Shown here in pieces: positions 1-8,484 of a stretch of DNA of 64,000 nt (the stretch's first letter is position 1; each line of letters begins with the position of its first letter). The DNA is from JAYRWD01 sp041918255 (lineage in GTDB: Bacteria; Patescibacteriota; Dojkabacteria; B142; WJKM01): NCBI GenBank assembly GCA_041918255.1, contig JAYRWD010000004.1:16704-80703 (forward strand). Reading direction: 5' to 3'. Under the pieces are notes generated by a model that saw only the letters and a list, made by a program, of their open reading frames with translations, made no database searches and was not told the DNA's origin. The translations under genes and the position numbers were made by a program.

Positions 1-1
1 T

Positions 2-1615
2 TTTGATCAAAATAGATTTAAGCCAATAACTGTGGCGGAGGCGAAAGTAAAAATCGATGCAAGAATAAACGAAATAAGAAGTCTGAAAGATAAAATATTG
101 ATTGAAAAAACTACGATTTATAAAAATGGCGCAGATTGGGGAGGAGAATATAACATACAGATAGAAACCAGGACAGATACAAACACTGGTAATTTTTACC
201 AGAAAACTATTGAGAATGATTTAATGTCAATACTCACATTTGGCAGTTCGGAATCAAAATACTACACATCTGATAATAAACAATTGCTCATCTCAAAGTA
301 TGTGTTTTCTTCTGAAGAATCTGAGAGGAGTTTTTATGATGGGACAAAGAGTTGGGAATTACCACAAGGAGATAGGAGTACTATCCTTGATGAGGTTGAC
401 CAGCTTGTTCTGTCACATTTTGAAGGCTTGGCTAGCGTCTATAGTGAAAACAGAAAAGATTTAAAATCGATGATATACCCAGAAGGGTCACTTGAAGTCT
501 TTGACAATGCTACGATTAAAATGGACAAAAATACAGAAGGGAAAGAGGTAATAAATATTGAGTCGTCGAGGTATGGACTTGGTACAAGTGGCGCACCAGG
601 AACTGTTTTTTATACCTACACTCTTGATGCTGAAAACTATGACATAATCGATTTCGTGAGAACGGAAGTTCCTCCTGAACAAAAAGGGTATGTGGTTTAC
701 GCTGAGCACAAAGAAATAACTTTATTGCCCCGGAATGAGGAAAATATAAAACAACTAGATATGGATTCTAATCTAGGAATATCTCAAACGGTTAATCGAA
801 AAGTTGATGGTGATATTATGCAATCAACTAAATATGATCATATTCCTTATGGTTATACTGTTGAATATGTACAAGATGATAACAAATATTATGTAAACAA
901 TTATTCTTCAATACTACCTAATAAGGCAAAAGAGATAAATCTATTAGTTAAGACAGTAGAATTAAATAATCCAAATGACGAATATAGAATAGATCTGGAA
1001 GATAATGATGGAAAAGTCGTTAGATCATTTAAAAGTAACTTAATCGATGGAGGTCTTAGAATAAATTCTATAAAAAATCTAATTAGTAACGTTAATAGTA
1101 ATGGGCGTTCCCCAGGATTGTCTATATACGACAATAATAATGTAATACAATCGTCTCATGTCCTCACACCAATTTGGCCCTCAGCGGAATTACCTATTTT
1201 ATTGACTGAAGAATGGCTAAAGAGTGGCGAAGTTGATTATAACGGCTTAAAAGTGGCATATATCGATGGTATAAAGATTCAAGGGGTTGGGTATGATCCA
1301 GACTATGGAAACGTATTAATCAGTTTTGTGGATAGGGATCAGAATGTCTATACAGTTACTAAGTCAGCTATAAATGTCTCACAAGGAAAAAATGTGGATG
1401 GGAAGATCATAGACAGAGCATTTGAATATTTTGAGGATGGAGATGAGGTTGTTCCTAGTTGCTCTAAAGATGCATGGGAGAGTTCGGAATACTATTTATC
1501 TAATATAAAGGTACGGGTGGATCGTACGACTGATTGTATATATTTCAACTCAGAAAAGTTAAGCAAAATACATTCGACTATTGAGAAGTTAGCGAAAAGT
1601 GCAGTAGATAAATAA
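2..1615 (+). CDS. Hypothetical protein, 5' end outside the window
   Basis: The reading frame is open from the first bases of the window to the TAA at 1613-1615. The first usable start is a GTG at 32, but the frame continues upstream with protein-like residues (DQNRFKPITV), so the true start probably lies outside. About 537 residues are visible. The product is rich in Asp, Asn, Tyr and Ser, has no membrane segment in the visible part, and looks beta-rich. There are only two cysteines, both near the C-terminus (in VPSCSK and TDCIYF). I recognise no domain or catalytic motif. A signal peptide or membrane anchor could be in the missing part, so it could be an exported surface protein, but this is a guess. 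It is followed by a strong hairpin at 1637-1660 and faces the minus-strand cassette-like genes. Confidence 0.7.
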   Translation, partial: FDQNRFKPITVAEAKVKIDARINEIRSLKDKILIEKTTIYKNGADWGGEYNIQIETRTDTNTGNFYQKTIENDLMSILTFGSSESKYYTSDNKQLLISKYVFSSEESERSFYDGTKSWELPQGDRSTILDEVDQLVLSHFEGLASVYSENRKDLKSMIYPEGSLEVFDNATIKMDKNTEGKEVINIESSRYGLGTSGAPGTVFYTYTLDAENYDIIDFVRTEVPPEQKGYVVYAEHKEITLLPRNEENIKQLDMDSNLGISQTVNRKVDGDIMQSTKYDHIPYGYTVEYVQDDNKYYVNNYSSILPNKAKEINLLVKTVELNNPNDEYRIDLEDNDGKVVRSFKSNLIDGGLRINSIKNLISNVNSNGRSPGLSIYDNNNVIQSSHVLTPIWPSAELPILLTEEWLKSGEVDYNGLKVAYIDGIKIQGVGYDPDYGNVLISFVDRDQNVYTVTKSAINVSQGKNVDGKIIDRAFEYFEDGDEVVPSCSKDAWESSEYYLSNIKVRVDRTTDCIYFNSEKLSKIHSTIEKLAKSAVDK

Positions 1616-1636
1616 AAGTTTGTGTGAAATTGATTT

Positions 1637-1660
1637 AGAAGACACCTTTTGGTGTCTTCT
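1637..1660. terminator. Perfect 10-bp stem hairpin after the first gene
   Basis: AGAAGACACC, a TTTT loop and GGTGTCTTCT form a perfect hairpin 22 bases after the stop of the plus-strand gene. The downstream T-tract is short (TTGGTAATG), so termination strength is uncertain. It could also serve transcripts arriving on the minus strand. Confidence 0.55.
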
Positions 1661-1851
1661 TGGTAATGTAATCAGTATTGGCTTCTTGATCGTCAAACGA
1701 TTTGAACAATGCCAGTTTGGTTTATGGGTATCTGTCAGATAACAAAACCGAAAATCGTTGCTATGCTTTTCGTGACAATACTTTGGAAAATTGGAAATTA
1801 CTAAACCCGATCTTCTCGATGATTCCAAAAACGAACATATATAAAGTTATG

Positions 1852-2313
1852 TTATACGTTTTTTAATCTATATGGGATTCCAAAAAATGTATCCCCGTTA
1901 ATAATTTTTTCGATGACTACCCTATCTTGATGAGATGGATACATAATTTGTATATCGCCTTTGCCTGTATTTTGACAATCGGGATAAGGTTCGCCCCAAG
2001 AAAAGGAAATATAAGAATCCTCCCCATCTTTCACCATATTTTCTTCCCAGAGAGGGGTTATTTTTGTATCATGAAAGCGCTTGCCAGCAGCTTTAATAAG
2101 CTGTTCGATTACTTCTTTATGCTCTTTTACTACAGTATCTACTTGCTCGACACTTGGAAGCTGATCGCAAGACAAATAATGATTCCTACTATCCATAATT
2201 ACACCAGTAATAAACCTGTTTACAAAATGAGTTTGCCGGTCTGTAATGGTGGCAATTGTTGAAAGTACAACGAAAGTCAAGAAAATGGTTGCTAATATTT
2301 TTTTGTTATTCAT
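1852..2313 (-). CDS. Small membrane-anchored hypothetical protein
   Basis: 153 residues starting with ATG. Residues 5-24 (ILATIFLTFVVLSTIATI) form one hydrophobic helix after a lysine pair, so the protein is either secreted or anchored by its N-terminus with the remainder outside. The soluble part contains two cysteines (CDQLP and DCQNTG) that could form a disulphide, and an aromatic SFSWGEPYPD stretch. No family is recognised. It is the last of four minus-strand single-gene units between 1852 and 4588. Each is separated from the next by non-coding DNA with palindromic sites, which suggests acquisition as a unit and not as part of an operon. Confidence 0.65.
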   Translation of the reverse strand: MNNKKILATIFLTFVVLSTIATITDRQTHFVNRFITGVIMDSRNHYLSCDQLPSVEQVDTVVKEHKEVIEQLIKAAGKRFHDTKITPLWEENMVKDGEDSYISFSWGEPYPDCQNTGKGDIQIMYPSHQDRVVIEKIINGDTFFGIPYRLKNV

Positions 2314-2404
2314 GATTTTTGTTGGCTAGATTCTCTAAAGAGATTAAGACATAACGCATGATTCAAATTTTAAAAGTTTGTATTCGATAACAAAGTATTG
2401 TTAA

Positions 2405-3279
2405 TTACAATCCGATTTTTATTAAAACGACACCTAAGATCATTATGATACTCCCAATAATTGTCTCTAATTTTGGTCTATCTTTAAAGAAGATAAAACT
2501 AAACAACAGAACAAAGAGCAATTGTAATTTAAAAATTGCAGAGGCTATGCCTATGCTACCCCCACCTATTGTAGAAAAAGCCAAAATTGTGGAACATGCA
2601 TTAAGAAAACCAATAATAATAAAAAATTTCTTGTTGGCAAATATTTGTTGTGTAAGATTTTTGTTTTTTAAATAAAGAATTGGCAATAGACTAATGATTA
2701 CAAAAATATTTTCAATCAAAAGAGTGAAGATAGGATTTTTCGGTGAGGTGTTATTTATTGCAAGTTTATCAAAGACTATTGTGATACTTTCACCAAGAAC
2801 CGAAAAAATCATCATAGCAGAGGCTTTATTTTCAAATAATAATTTTATTGGTTTTAACAATCCTTCCCTAGATTTACTAACATTTAAGACATAAGCTCCT
2901 AATAGTGTTATTAAAGCACCAACTATAGAGAATACGCTCGGCCTTTCGTTAAAAGTGGAAACGAAGCTAATAAAAGCGTAAAAATTGGACCAAGGGAAAC
3001 AAGAGGATAAATTGCCGATAATTCGGCCATTTTCATCGTTCGGAATCGGAGAATTGATGCAATTGTGTAAAAGAAAACAGACCCAGCAACACCGACAGCA
3101 AATAGAATATTTATAGCCGGAATTCCATCCCTTATGGCAAAAATTGCAATAATTGGAGTCGCAAAAAGTAAAGTACACCAAGTTAATACAGAGGGATTGA
3201 CTCCCTGCAAAATTTTTTTGTTGAAAATTACAGTAATGGAAGATACTAAAGATGTTGCTAATGCAATGTAGAACCACAT
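2405..3279 (-). pseudogene. EamA/DMT-family transporter broken by a frameshift
   Basis: Two overlapping minus-strand frames together encode one drug/metabolite-type membrane transporter of about 290 residues. The N-terminal half begins at ATG 3279 (MWFYIALATSLVSS) and reads through LVSLGPIFTLLLAS before stopping at 2923. The C-terminal half continues in another frame from about 2955 (FNERPSVFSIVGALI), with the ERPS motif normally found just after the fourth helix of an EamA repeat, and ends at 2405 with further transmembrane helices. The junction is in the stretch around 2945-2965. A one-base indel explains it. Either the gene is inactivated or the assembly has an error. The long frame starting at 3277 reads the N-terminal half in the wrong phase, so it is not a separate gene. 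The substrate is unknown. Confidence 0.8.
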
Positions 3280-3315
3280 AGTATTATATTAAGGTTGAAA
3301 ACGAGTACAGTGACT

Positions 3316-3400
3316 TCGCTTAACGTTTCGGGATATCTGATGTTTGCCTATATTCGTATTTTATCATTTCAATTCATGGAGGCAAATATGAGTCAAGCGA
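3316..3400. repeat. Palindromic spacer site A of the cassette-like array
   Basis: TCGCTT (3316-3321) pairs with AAGCGA (3395-3400), and TTTGCC (3343-3348) with GGCAAA (3381-3386), so the spacer can fold into an extended hairpin. Its first half (AACGTTTCGGGATATCTGATG) is clearly related to site B at 3950 (AACGTTTGCGTGTATGCGATG). Related foldable sites between one-gene units resemble integron attC sites. That assignment is inference. Confidence 0.45.
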
Positions 3401-3550
3401 TGGTACGAGGAAGCCAGACATAATGTGTTAGAAGATTCCCGAGTGGAATTGGTGTCAAATGTTGAGTGAGAGTACAAAAAATGCAACCGAAAAAAACAAG
3501 TTAAGAAATAAGAAAATTGTTCACTAGCTTTACTTTTGATATATTTAAGC

Positions 3551-3883
3551 TCAACGATCTATACTTTTATTTATCTCATCGCAACGTTGATAACAAACTT
3601 TTAACTCAGTATCGTTTCCGGCATAATTATAGTTACACGAATCAATACACATTTGCCTAGCTTTTTCAAATTGTTCAGCTGGATTAACAGTGGCAATAAC
3701 GATAAAAGCTAATAATGGTAGCACAATAATTGGTAGTGTAATTAATATTTTTACCCATTTCTTCCAACCAGCCCAAAACCACACTAGTAATAAGCCAACT
3801 GGATAAATAAATATTAAGAAAAGCACAATAATAAGCGTCCTCATTTCTTCAGATATACCTTCTTGGTTAGTCATGAGTATCAC
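3551..3883 (-). CDS. Small two-helix membrane protein with Cys-rich tail
   Basis: 110 residues. An internal ATG (MRTLIIVL, at 3842) is the more likely start, giving about 96 residues. There are two hydrophobic segments (LIIVLFLIFIYPVGLLLVWFWAG and ILITLPIIVLPLLAFIVIA) separated by a short basic stretch (WKKWVK), then a tail with four cysteines in a CxxxC...CxxxC pattern (CIDSC and CYQRC). The paired spacing suggests two disulphides or a metal site on a small helical hairpin. No family name can be given. It sits between sites A and B as its own unit. Confidence 0.6.
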   Translation of the reverse strand: MILMTNQEGISEEMRTLIIVLFLIFIYPVGLLLVWFWAGWKKWVKILITLPIIVLPLLAFIVIATVNPAEQFEKARQMCIDSCNYNYAGNDTELKVCYQRCDEINKSIDR

Positions 3884-3949
3884 CTCTGCATAAAATCAAA
3901 TTATAACTTGATTATACATGGACCGGATATATCTTGTCGATTTCGCCAC

Positions 3950-3995
3950 AACGTTTGCGTGTATGCGATGTTTTTGTGACCGAAGGGAACAAAAA
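3950..3995. repeat. Palindromic spacer site B of the cassette-like array
   Basis: Related in sequence to site A, starting AACGTTTGCG at 3950. A local stem TTTTTGT (3971-3977) / ACAAAAA (3989-3995) follows. Its GCGTGTATGCG core (3957-3967) also recurs inverted at 4672-4682. Confidence 0.45.
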
Positions 3996-4005
3996 TATGG
4001 GTGGA

Positions 4006-4066
4006 GTAAACGGGGGGAGAATATTTTCGGCCACATTATAAATTTCGGTTTGGGGGCGTTTTATTC
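4006..4066 (+). repeat. Left inverted-repeat arm of the kinase unit
   Basis: Contains the 25-bp block at 4006-4030 and the 19-bp block at 4048-4066. The 17 bases between them differ from the right arm. Confidence 0.75.
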
Positions 4067-4081
4067 GTCCCTGTTAGAATG

Positions 4082-4588
4082 TTAAGCCTTCTTAATATGC
4101 GTGTTTGCTAAATCTCTCGCAACTTCATCGGCGGTTTTGTTAGTATTATCCAATTTTGTGTCATATGCATTGAACATTTCTTGTTCTTTGTAACATCTTT
4201 CTATTTCTTCCGGTTTTAACCATGGTGGACGCAATTTATTTCGGCGGATAATCTCTGTGTATGTAGGCAATAGTAGAATAATTTTAGGATTAAAATTTTT
4301 TAATTTTTCTCTATATATTTGCGCCGTTTTATTGTTAACAACATCCAAAATTAAAACATCGTATTTTTGTTTTAAAAAATTTTCTGCTAGCACACATGCG
4401 TTTTGCACGCCGAGAAGTTGTTGTTTTTTTCCTCCGCTACCTTCCCACGGAGCCTTGTGAGGCTGCAAAACCATCCATCGAACCGCATCAACATCAATTA
4501 CTGCACATTTTTTGCGTAATTTTGCAAAAGCCGCCCCAATCGTATTTTTTCCTGTCGCAGGCGGTCCTGTTAAAATAAATAGTTTCAT
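4082..4588 (-). CDS. P-loop kinase, nucleotide/shikimate-kinase-like
   Basis: 168 residues from an ATG. A Walker A motif lies at residues 8-16 (GPPATGKNT), preceded by a hydrophobic beta strand (LFILT). A likely Walker B-type strand (DVLILDVVNN) is near residue 80, and a lid-like basic segment (RRNKLRPPW) near residue 115. This is the layout of small P-loop kinases of the AAA_33/gluconate-kinase group, which phosphorylate nucleosides, sugars or antibiotics. The substrate cannot be read from the sequence. The gene is alone inside a pair of long inverted repeats, has no operon partner, and looks like mobile cargo. A resistance-type phosphotransferase role is possible but unproven. Confidence 0.75.
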   Translation of the reverse strand: MKLFILTGPPATGKNTIGAAFAKLRKKCAVIDVDAVRWMVLQPHKAPWEGSGGKKQQLLGVQNACVLAENFLKQKYDVLILDVVNNKTAQIYREKLKNFNPKIILLLPTYTEIIRRNKLRPPWLKPEEIERCYKEQEMFNAYDTKLDNTNKTADEVARDLANTHIKKA

Positions 4589-4617
4589 AAGTATAAAATT
4601 ATTTGGTTTTACTTCAA

Positions 4618-4682
4618 GAATAAAACGCCCCCAAACACTATCCGAAAATATTCTCCCCCCGTTTACGTAACCGCATACACGC
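4618..4682 (-). repeat. Right inverted-repeat arm of the kinase unit
   Basis: Reverse complement of the left arm in three blocks: 4618-4636, 4642-4666 and 4672-4682. It is followed by a second palindrome, GTTATCGGA (4684-4692) with TCCGATAAC (4712-4720). Confidence 0.75.
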
Positions 4683-4835
4683 TGTTATCGGATGTGAAGT
4701 GAAACGAAATTTCCGATAACTGGTTATTATACGAAATGTTTTACATAACTTATACAATAATTAGTATCTTATGCGTAATCATGATAGATTATTTCCGTAT
4801 AAGAATTATTGTTATTTTACTATTTTCAAGAAGTT

Positions 4836-5019
4836 ATGCAAACAGGGCTACGAAAAACAGAACGCGAACTGAAAATAAAGAATTATAGCCCCGAAACTTT
4901 AAAAAGTTATCTTTATGGTTTTAGCAAATATTACATTTTAAAAATAATTGCTTTGATGAGTTTGATCAAGGAGATATTCGAGACTTCCCACTTCATAGTA
5001 GAAAAACAAGTTTTCCAAC
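4836..5019 (+). pseudogene. Remnant of an XerC/D-like tyrosine recombinase (N-terminal domain)
   Basis: From ATG 4836 the first 36 codons read as the N-terminal core-binding (SAM-like) domain of a tyrosine recombinase, with the signature ELKIKNYSPETLKSYLYGF. At the A-rich stretch near 4938-4946 the frame shifts, and the neighbouring frame continues the same domain (FDEFDQGDIRDF). Homology stops where the tRNA-Ser gene begins at 5020, so the catalytic domain with the Arg-His-Arg-Tyr residues is absent. It cannot encode an active recombinase. It points away from the minus-strand cassette-like genes, the arrangement expected of an integrase next to its array. Whether it is an integron-type or an ordinary phage/Xer-type enzyme cannot be decided from this fragment. 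Confidence 0.75.
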
Positions 5020-5109
5020 TGGCGGTGGGAGAGGGATTCGAACCCCCGGTCCCGTTACCGAGACAACTGTTTTCAAGACAGTCCCGTTAGACCACTCCGG
5101 CATCCCACC
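5020..5109 (-). tRNA. tRNA-Ser(UGA)
   Basis: On the minus strand a 7-bp acceptor stem (GGTGGGA/TCCCACC), a G discriminator and an encoded CCA end are visible. The anticodon stem-loop is CTGTC-TTGAAAA-CAG with anticodon TGA. The long variable arm expected of serine tRNAs and the T loop GGTTCGAATCC are present. Length is 90 nt with CCA. Confidence 0.95.
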
Positions 5110-5163
5110 AAAGACAAACATTAGCAATTTTAGCAAAATCTCCAAATTAACGCTAAATAAACC

Positions 5164-5192
5164 TTGTGTCAGAAGCAGTATAAGGTTAAAAT
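5164..5192 (+). promoter_or_regulatory. Candidate sigma-70 promoter for the penicillin-binding protein
   Basis: TTGTGT at 5164-5169, a 17-bp spacer and TAAAAT at 5187-5192, 31 bases before the ATG at 5224. Found by eye. Confidence 0.4.
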
Positions 5193-5223
5193 TTAGCTGA
5201 TTTTAGACATAATTCTGATAACT

Positions 5224-8200
5224 ATGCTTTTTTTCAAACCCAAAAACCGAAAACGCAATTTTAAAATTTGGAGTTCGGCGCACAGCAAGGCTCGCGAGAG
5301 TATTTGGAGCGGATATAGCCGGGCTAAGAAAACAGCCAGTTCCGGCCGATACATAGGCAAAACCCTAGTAAACAAAGCAGGAGGCAAAGAAAAGGTAGAA
5401 AAGTATGTATGGAATGTGGTTGGGATGCTTGTGGTCGTAGGAATGGTTTTCACAATAGGATTCCTATTCTGGTTGAAAAAGTTGACAAACGAGCTTCCAG
5501 ATATCCAAAACCCAGTTGGACAGGTATCCAGCAGTAAAATATATGATAAAAACGGCACCTTATTATATAGTGTAAACCCCCAGCAATTCAGTAGAGAATT
5601 AATTCGCCCCAATGAGTTCATACCCGAAGCTCTAAAATGGTCGTTTCTCGCAGCCGAAGATGAAGATTTTTACAATCACTCTGGCGTAGATCTTACCGCA
5701 ATTCTACGTTGCGTAGTTTACAAAATATTGCGAGGCCCAACATGTGGCGGAAGCACATTGACACAACAGGTAGTCGTAAACACGAAAATCACAAGAGAAT
5801 ATTCCTATGTGCGCAAGATAAAGGATATTATTTTGGCCCTCCAAATGGAAAGAATGTATTCCAAAGATGAAATAATGAACTTTTACTTAAATGTGGTGCC
5901 TGAAGGAGGAGGTAATCTTGGTGTGAAGACAGGAGCAAAATTATATTTTGGGAAAGAAATAAAAGATCTAGAAATTCCAGAGATGATTGTTTTAGCGGCA
6001 GTTGTTCAAAGTCCTTCTAGAATCTCGCCTACGATAGGCAGTGATCTAGTTGCGAATAGAGAGAGGTTATATGTTCGTGCTGACTATATACTAGGACAGA
6101 TGATAGACAATCTTGAAAGGATTAACGATAGAATACGTCTCGTAAATGAAAGTCACAAAGATACAATCGGTTACCAACCACAAAGCGAGTTAACTGTCGA
6201 ACAATTAGAGAAAGCTAAGGAGCAAGTACGCCAATTAGAGTATAGAAAACCAGTTGTGACAATAAAGGCACCTCATTTTGTCTGGTACGTTAGACAATTA
6301 TTGCAAGAGAGAGCGTACAATAACGGGAAGGTATTCACGGCTTCAGAAATTGAAACAGGCGGATTGAATATCTACACAACGTTAGACTATTCTTTGCAGG
6401 AAATAGCAGAAAAGTTTGTCTCAAGTGCCGATGAGGGAAATGCTGGATGGTATCGAAATAAATATCAAGCAAGGAATTCGGCTTTAATGACTATGGATCC
6501 TCAAACAGGTGGGATACTCACTATGGTCGGTTCAAAATGTTATCAAGACAATGAGTATATTCAAAATTGTGGACAGTTAGATATTGATGAGGGGGGGCAA
6601 TTCGATCCAGACGTAAATGTTTTGGATACACTACAGTCGCCAGGTTCCACGAATAAAGCAATTGCATATTACCTCGGGTTTCATGAGGGAATAATTAGTA
6701 CTGCCTCTACTCTCCCCGATTTGCCGATAAAGTCAATTCCAAATTATTATCCTAAAAATTGGGATGGAAATTTCTGGGGTTATACCGATGTGAGAACCGC
6801 GTTAGCAAAATCGCGAAATATACCAGCGCTTTTTCTCGTCGATGCTCTGGGCATACAAAAATATGTTGATACGGCACGACAATTTGGATATACGACTTAT
6901 GGAAATGCTGACGGATATGGACCGTCAATAGTTCTAGGAGGAGCAGATGTTAAACCGATTGAACACGCTCAGGCTTTTTCTATCTTTGCTAACGGAGGGA
7001 ATTTCGTATTACATGAAGCTATAGCTAAAATAACTGATATTGACGGTAATCTAATCTATCAACATACGCCAGAAAAAGTATCAGTCGCAGACCCGGCAGC
7101 AATTTACTTGGTAAATAACGTCCTAAATCCAAGAGTGTCGGGTGGACTCTCGCCAGTGCGCTCGATTACGGACAGAGATGTAGCCGGAAAAACAGGTACT
7201 TCAGAGAGTAATAGAGATACATGGTTTGTTTTGTGGTCGCCAGAGTTTGTGTCTTTGGGTTGGATGGGAAATAATGATAACACTAGGATGAGTTCCCAAT
7301 CATTTGGTTCGACTAGTGTTGTTCCATGGGTAGAAAACTATCAAAAAACTATCAATGCTGCTTTTCCAAATAAAACTGCCTTTTCTCGTCCGGGTGGAAT
7401 AGTGACAACCAGTGGCAGATGTCCGAATGGATTAGAGGAATGCGATAGTCCCGAAATTGGTATGGCTGTGGCAGGGAAAGTCCCTCCAATATATTTGCAA
7501 AAAAAGAAAATTTTGGTTTGTCTAGATCAACAAGACAAATTAGCAAGAGAAATTGATAGTTCGGCTGGTTTTGCATTTGAAAAAGAATTTACCTATTTAC
7601 AATCTCCTAGTGGGAGATTGCAGAAGGATGTGGATGCTTATTTTGCAACAAAAGAAGGGAGTCTGCCTACTGAGCAATGCGATATTATTCGAAACACTGA
7701 CCCAGAAGAACCCGATGTGACCATATTTTCACCTCAACCTGGATTTTCCTATTCTGGCCAATTACCCATAGATGTGAGAGCATTCGTGCTCGAGGGTGAA
7801 ATTACTAAAATGACATTTGAATTAGGAGGTGAAAAGATAGCCCAAGTAGAAAATGAACAGACGTTGCAGAGAGCTGTTGATATTGGGGATATCAGAGCTG
7901 GACTAGCCGTATTTGAAATAACGATTGTCACGTCGCGCGGCAATAAAGCTACTAAATCGTTCCCGGTATTCATTGGTAATAGTGAAAAATCAGGTTCATT
8001 GCTACTTCAAAAATCTTCGGAACAAATAGATATTAATTCACCAGTGGTTTTTAGTGCGAATTATGATGGCAATAAAGAAGTGGAATATATGGAACTTTAT
8101 CAGGTCTACGTTCCTACAAATGTGACTTACTTTGCTGGAGATATGGTCCGACTATCCAGTGACAAATATGAGTATAGTTGGATTAGTCCTTTTGGTTCTG

Positions 8201-8334
8201 GAAGTTATAAATTATATGCCGTCGCGCATGGTCCAAATTTTACCCTTTCGAGCAATGTTCTCGAAATTCAGGTGGTTGGAGCACCTGCTCAGGACAATAT
8301 CAATGACGTAAATAATCAACCAGCACTGGATTAA
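5224..8334 (+). CDS. Class A penicillin-binding protein (transglycosylase/transpeptidase) with C-terminal extension
   Basis: Bifunctional peptidoglycan synthase of 1036 residues that polymerises lipid II and cross-links stem peptides outside the membrane. A basic cytoplasmic tail (1-60) precedes one membrane helix (about 64-86). The GT51 domain shows AAEDEDFYNHSG with the catalytic Glu at residue 145 and the GGSTLTQQ motif near 177-184. The transpeptidase domain has the nucleophile motif STNK (Ser475), SRN (530-532) and KTG (656-658), all intact. The roughly 380 residues after KTG are longer than usual and include two beta-rich, Ig-like stretches before a polar tail, probably wall- or protein-binding. 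The start is the ATG 31 bases after a candidate promoter. It is transcribed alone. Confidence 0.95.
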   Translation: MLFFKPKNRKRNFKIWSSAHSKARESIWSGYSRAKKTASSGRYIGKTLVNKAGGKEKVEKYVWNVVGMLVVVGMVFTIGFLFWLKKLTNELPDIQNPVGQVSSSKIYDKNGTLLYSVNPQQFSRELIRPNEFIPEALKWSFLAAEDEDFYNHSGVDLTAILRCVVYKILRGPTCGGSTLTQQVVVNTKITREYSYVRKIKDIILALQMERMYSKDEIMNFYLNVVPEGGGNLGVKTGAKLYFGKEIKDLEIPEMIVLAAVVQSPSRISPTIGSDLVANRERLYVRADYILGQMIDNLERINDRIRLVNESHKDTIGYQPQSELTVEQLEKAKEQVRQLEYRKPVVTIKAPHFVWYVRQLLQERAYNNGKVFTASEIETGGLNIYTTLDYSLQEIAEKFVSSADEGNAGWYRNKYQARNSALMTMDPQTGGILTMVGSKCYQDNEYIQNCGQLDIDEGGQFDPDVNVLDTLQSPGSTNKAIAYYLGFHEGIISTASTLPDLPIKSIPNYYPKNWDGNFWGYTDVRTALAKSRNIPALFLVDALGIQKYVDTARQFGYTTYGNADGYGPSIVLGGADVKPIEHAQAFSIFANGGNFVLHEAIAKITDIDGNLIYQHTPEKVSVADPAAIYLVNNVLNPRVSGGLSPVRSITDRDVAGKTGTSESNRDTWFVLWSPEFVSLGWMGNNDNTRMSSQSFGSTSVVPWVENYQKTINAAFPNKTAFSRPGGIVTTSGRCPNGLEECDSPEIGMAVAGKVPPIYLQKKKILVCLDQQDKLAREIDSSAGFAFEKEFTYLQSPSGRLQKDVDAYFATKEGSLPTEQCDIIRNTDPEEPDVTIFSPQPGFSYSGQLPIDVRAFVLEGEITKMTFELGGEKIAQVENEQTLQRAVDIGDIRAGLAVFEITIVTSRGNKATKSFPVFIGNSEKSGSLLLQKSSEQIDINSPVVFSANYDGNKEVEYMELYQVYVPTNVTYFAGDMVRLSSDKYEYSWISPFGSGSYKLYAVAHGPNFTLSSNVLEIQVVGAPAQDNINDVNNQPALD

Positions 8335-8386
8335 TTCTCAAGGCGTTCGATAAATTCGGACATTTTATCACATGGCCTCTAGGTTG

Positions 8387-8394
8387 GCTTTCTC
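8387..8394 (+). repeat. Left target-site duplication of the IS element
   Basis: GCTTTCTC directly precedes the left inverted repeat and recurs at 9428-9435 directly after the right one. Confidence 0.9.
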
Positions 8395-8420
8395 GGCTTA
8401 ATGCAAAAAACGGGGGTCTA
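8395..8420 (+). repeat. Left terminal inverted repeat of the IS
   Basis: 26 bp, perfect reverse complement of 9402-9427. Confidence 0.93.
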
Positions 8421-8484
8421 AAAACACTGAAATGTATTGTGCTACAATCGTTAAGATTAAATTATCTACAAACGATTGTAAATT

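Larger units (their letters stand above)
3957..4682. mobile_element. Kinase unit enclosed by long inverted repeats
   Basis: Three blocks on the left recur, inverted and in mirror order, on the right: 3957-3967 with 4672-4682 (11 bp), 4006-4030 with 4642-4666 (25 bp) and 4048-4066 with 4618-4636 (19 bp). All three matches are perfect. The only gene inside is the P-loop kinase at 4082-4588, with no transposase. Between the first and second blocks the left arm carries 33 extra bases, including a small hairpin. This could be a non-autonomous TIR element carrying a passenger gene, or a cassette between two inverted recombination sites. Confidence 0.6.

Noticed and set aside
4809..5090. 93-codon frame read as one protein
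   Set aside because: Its second half is the out-of-frame recombinase remnant and then the tRNA-Ser sequence. Only the first 36 codons from 4836 are protein-like.
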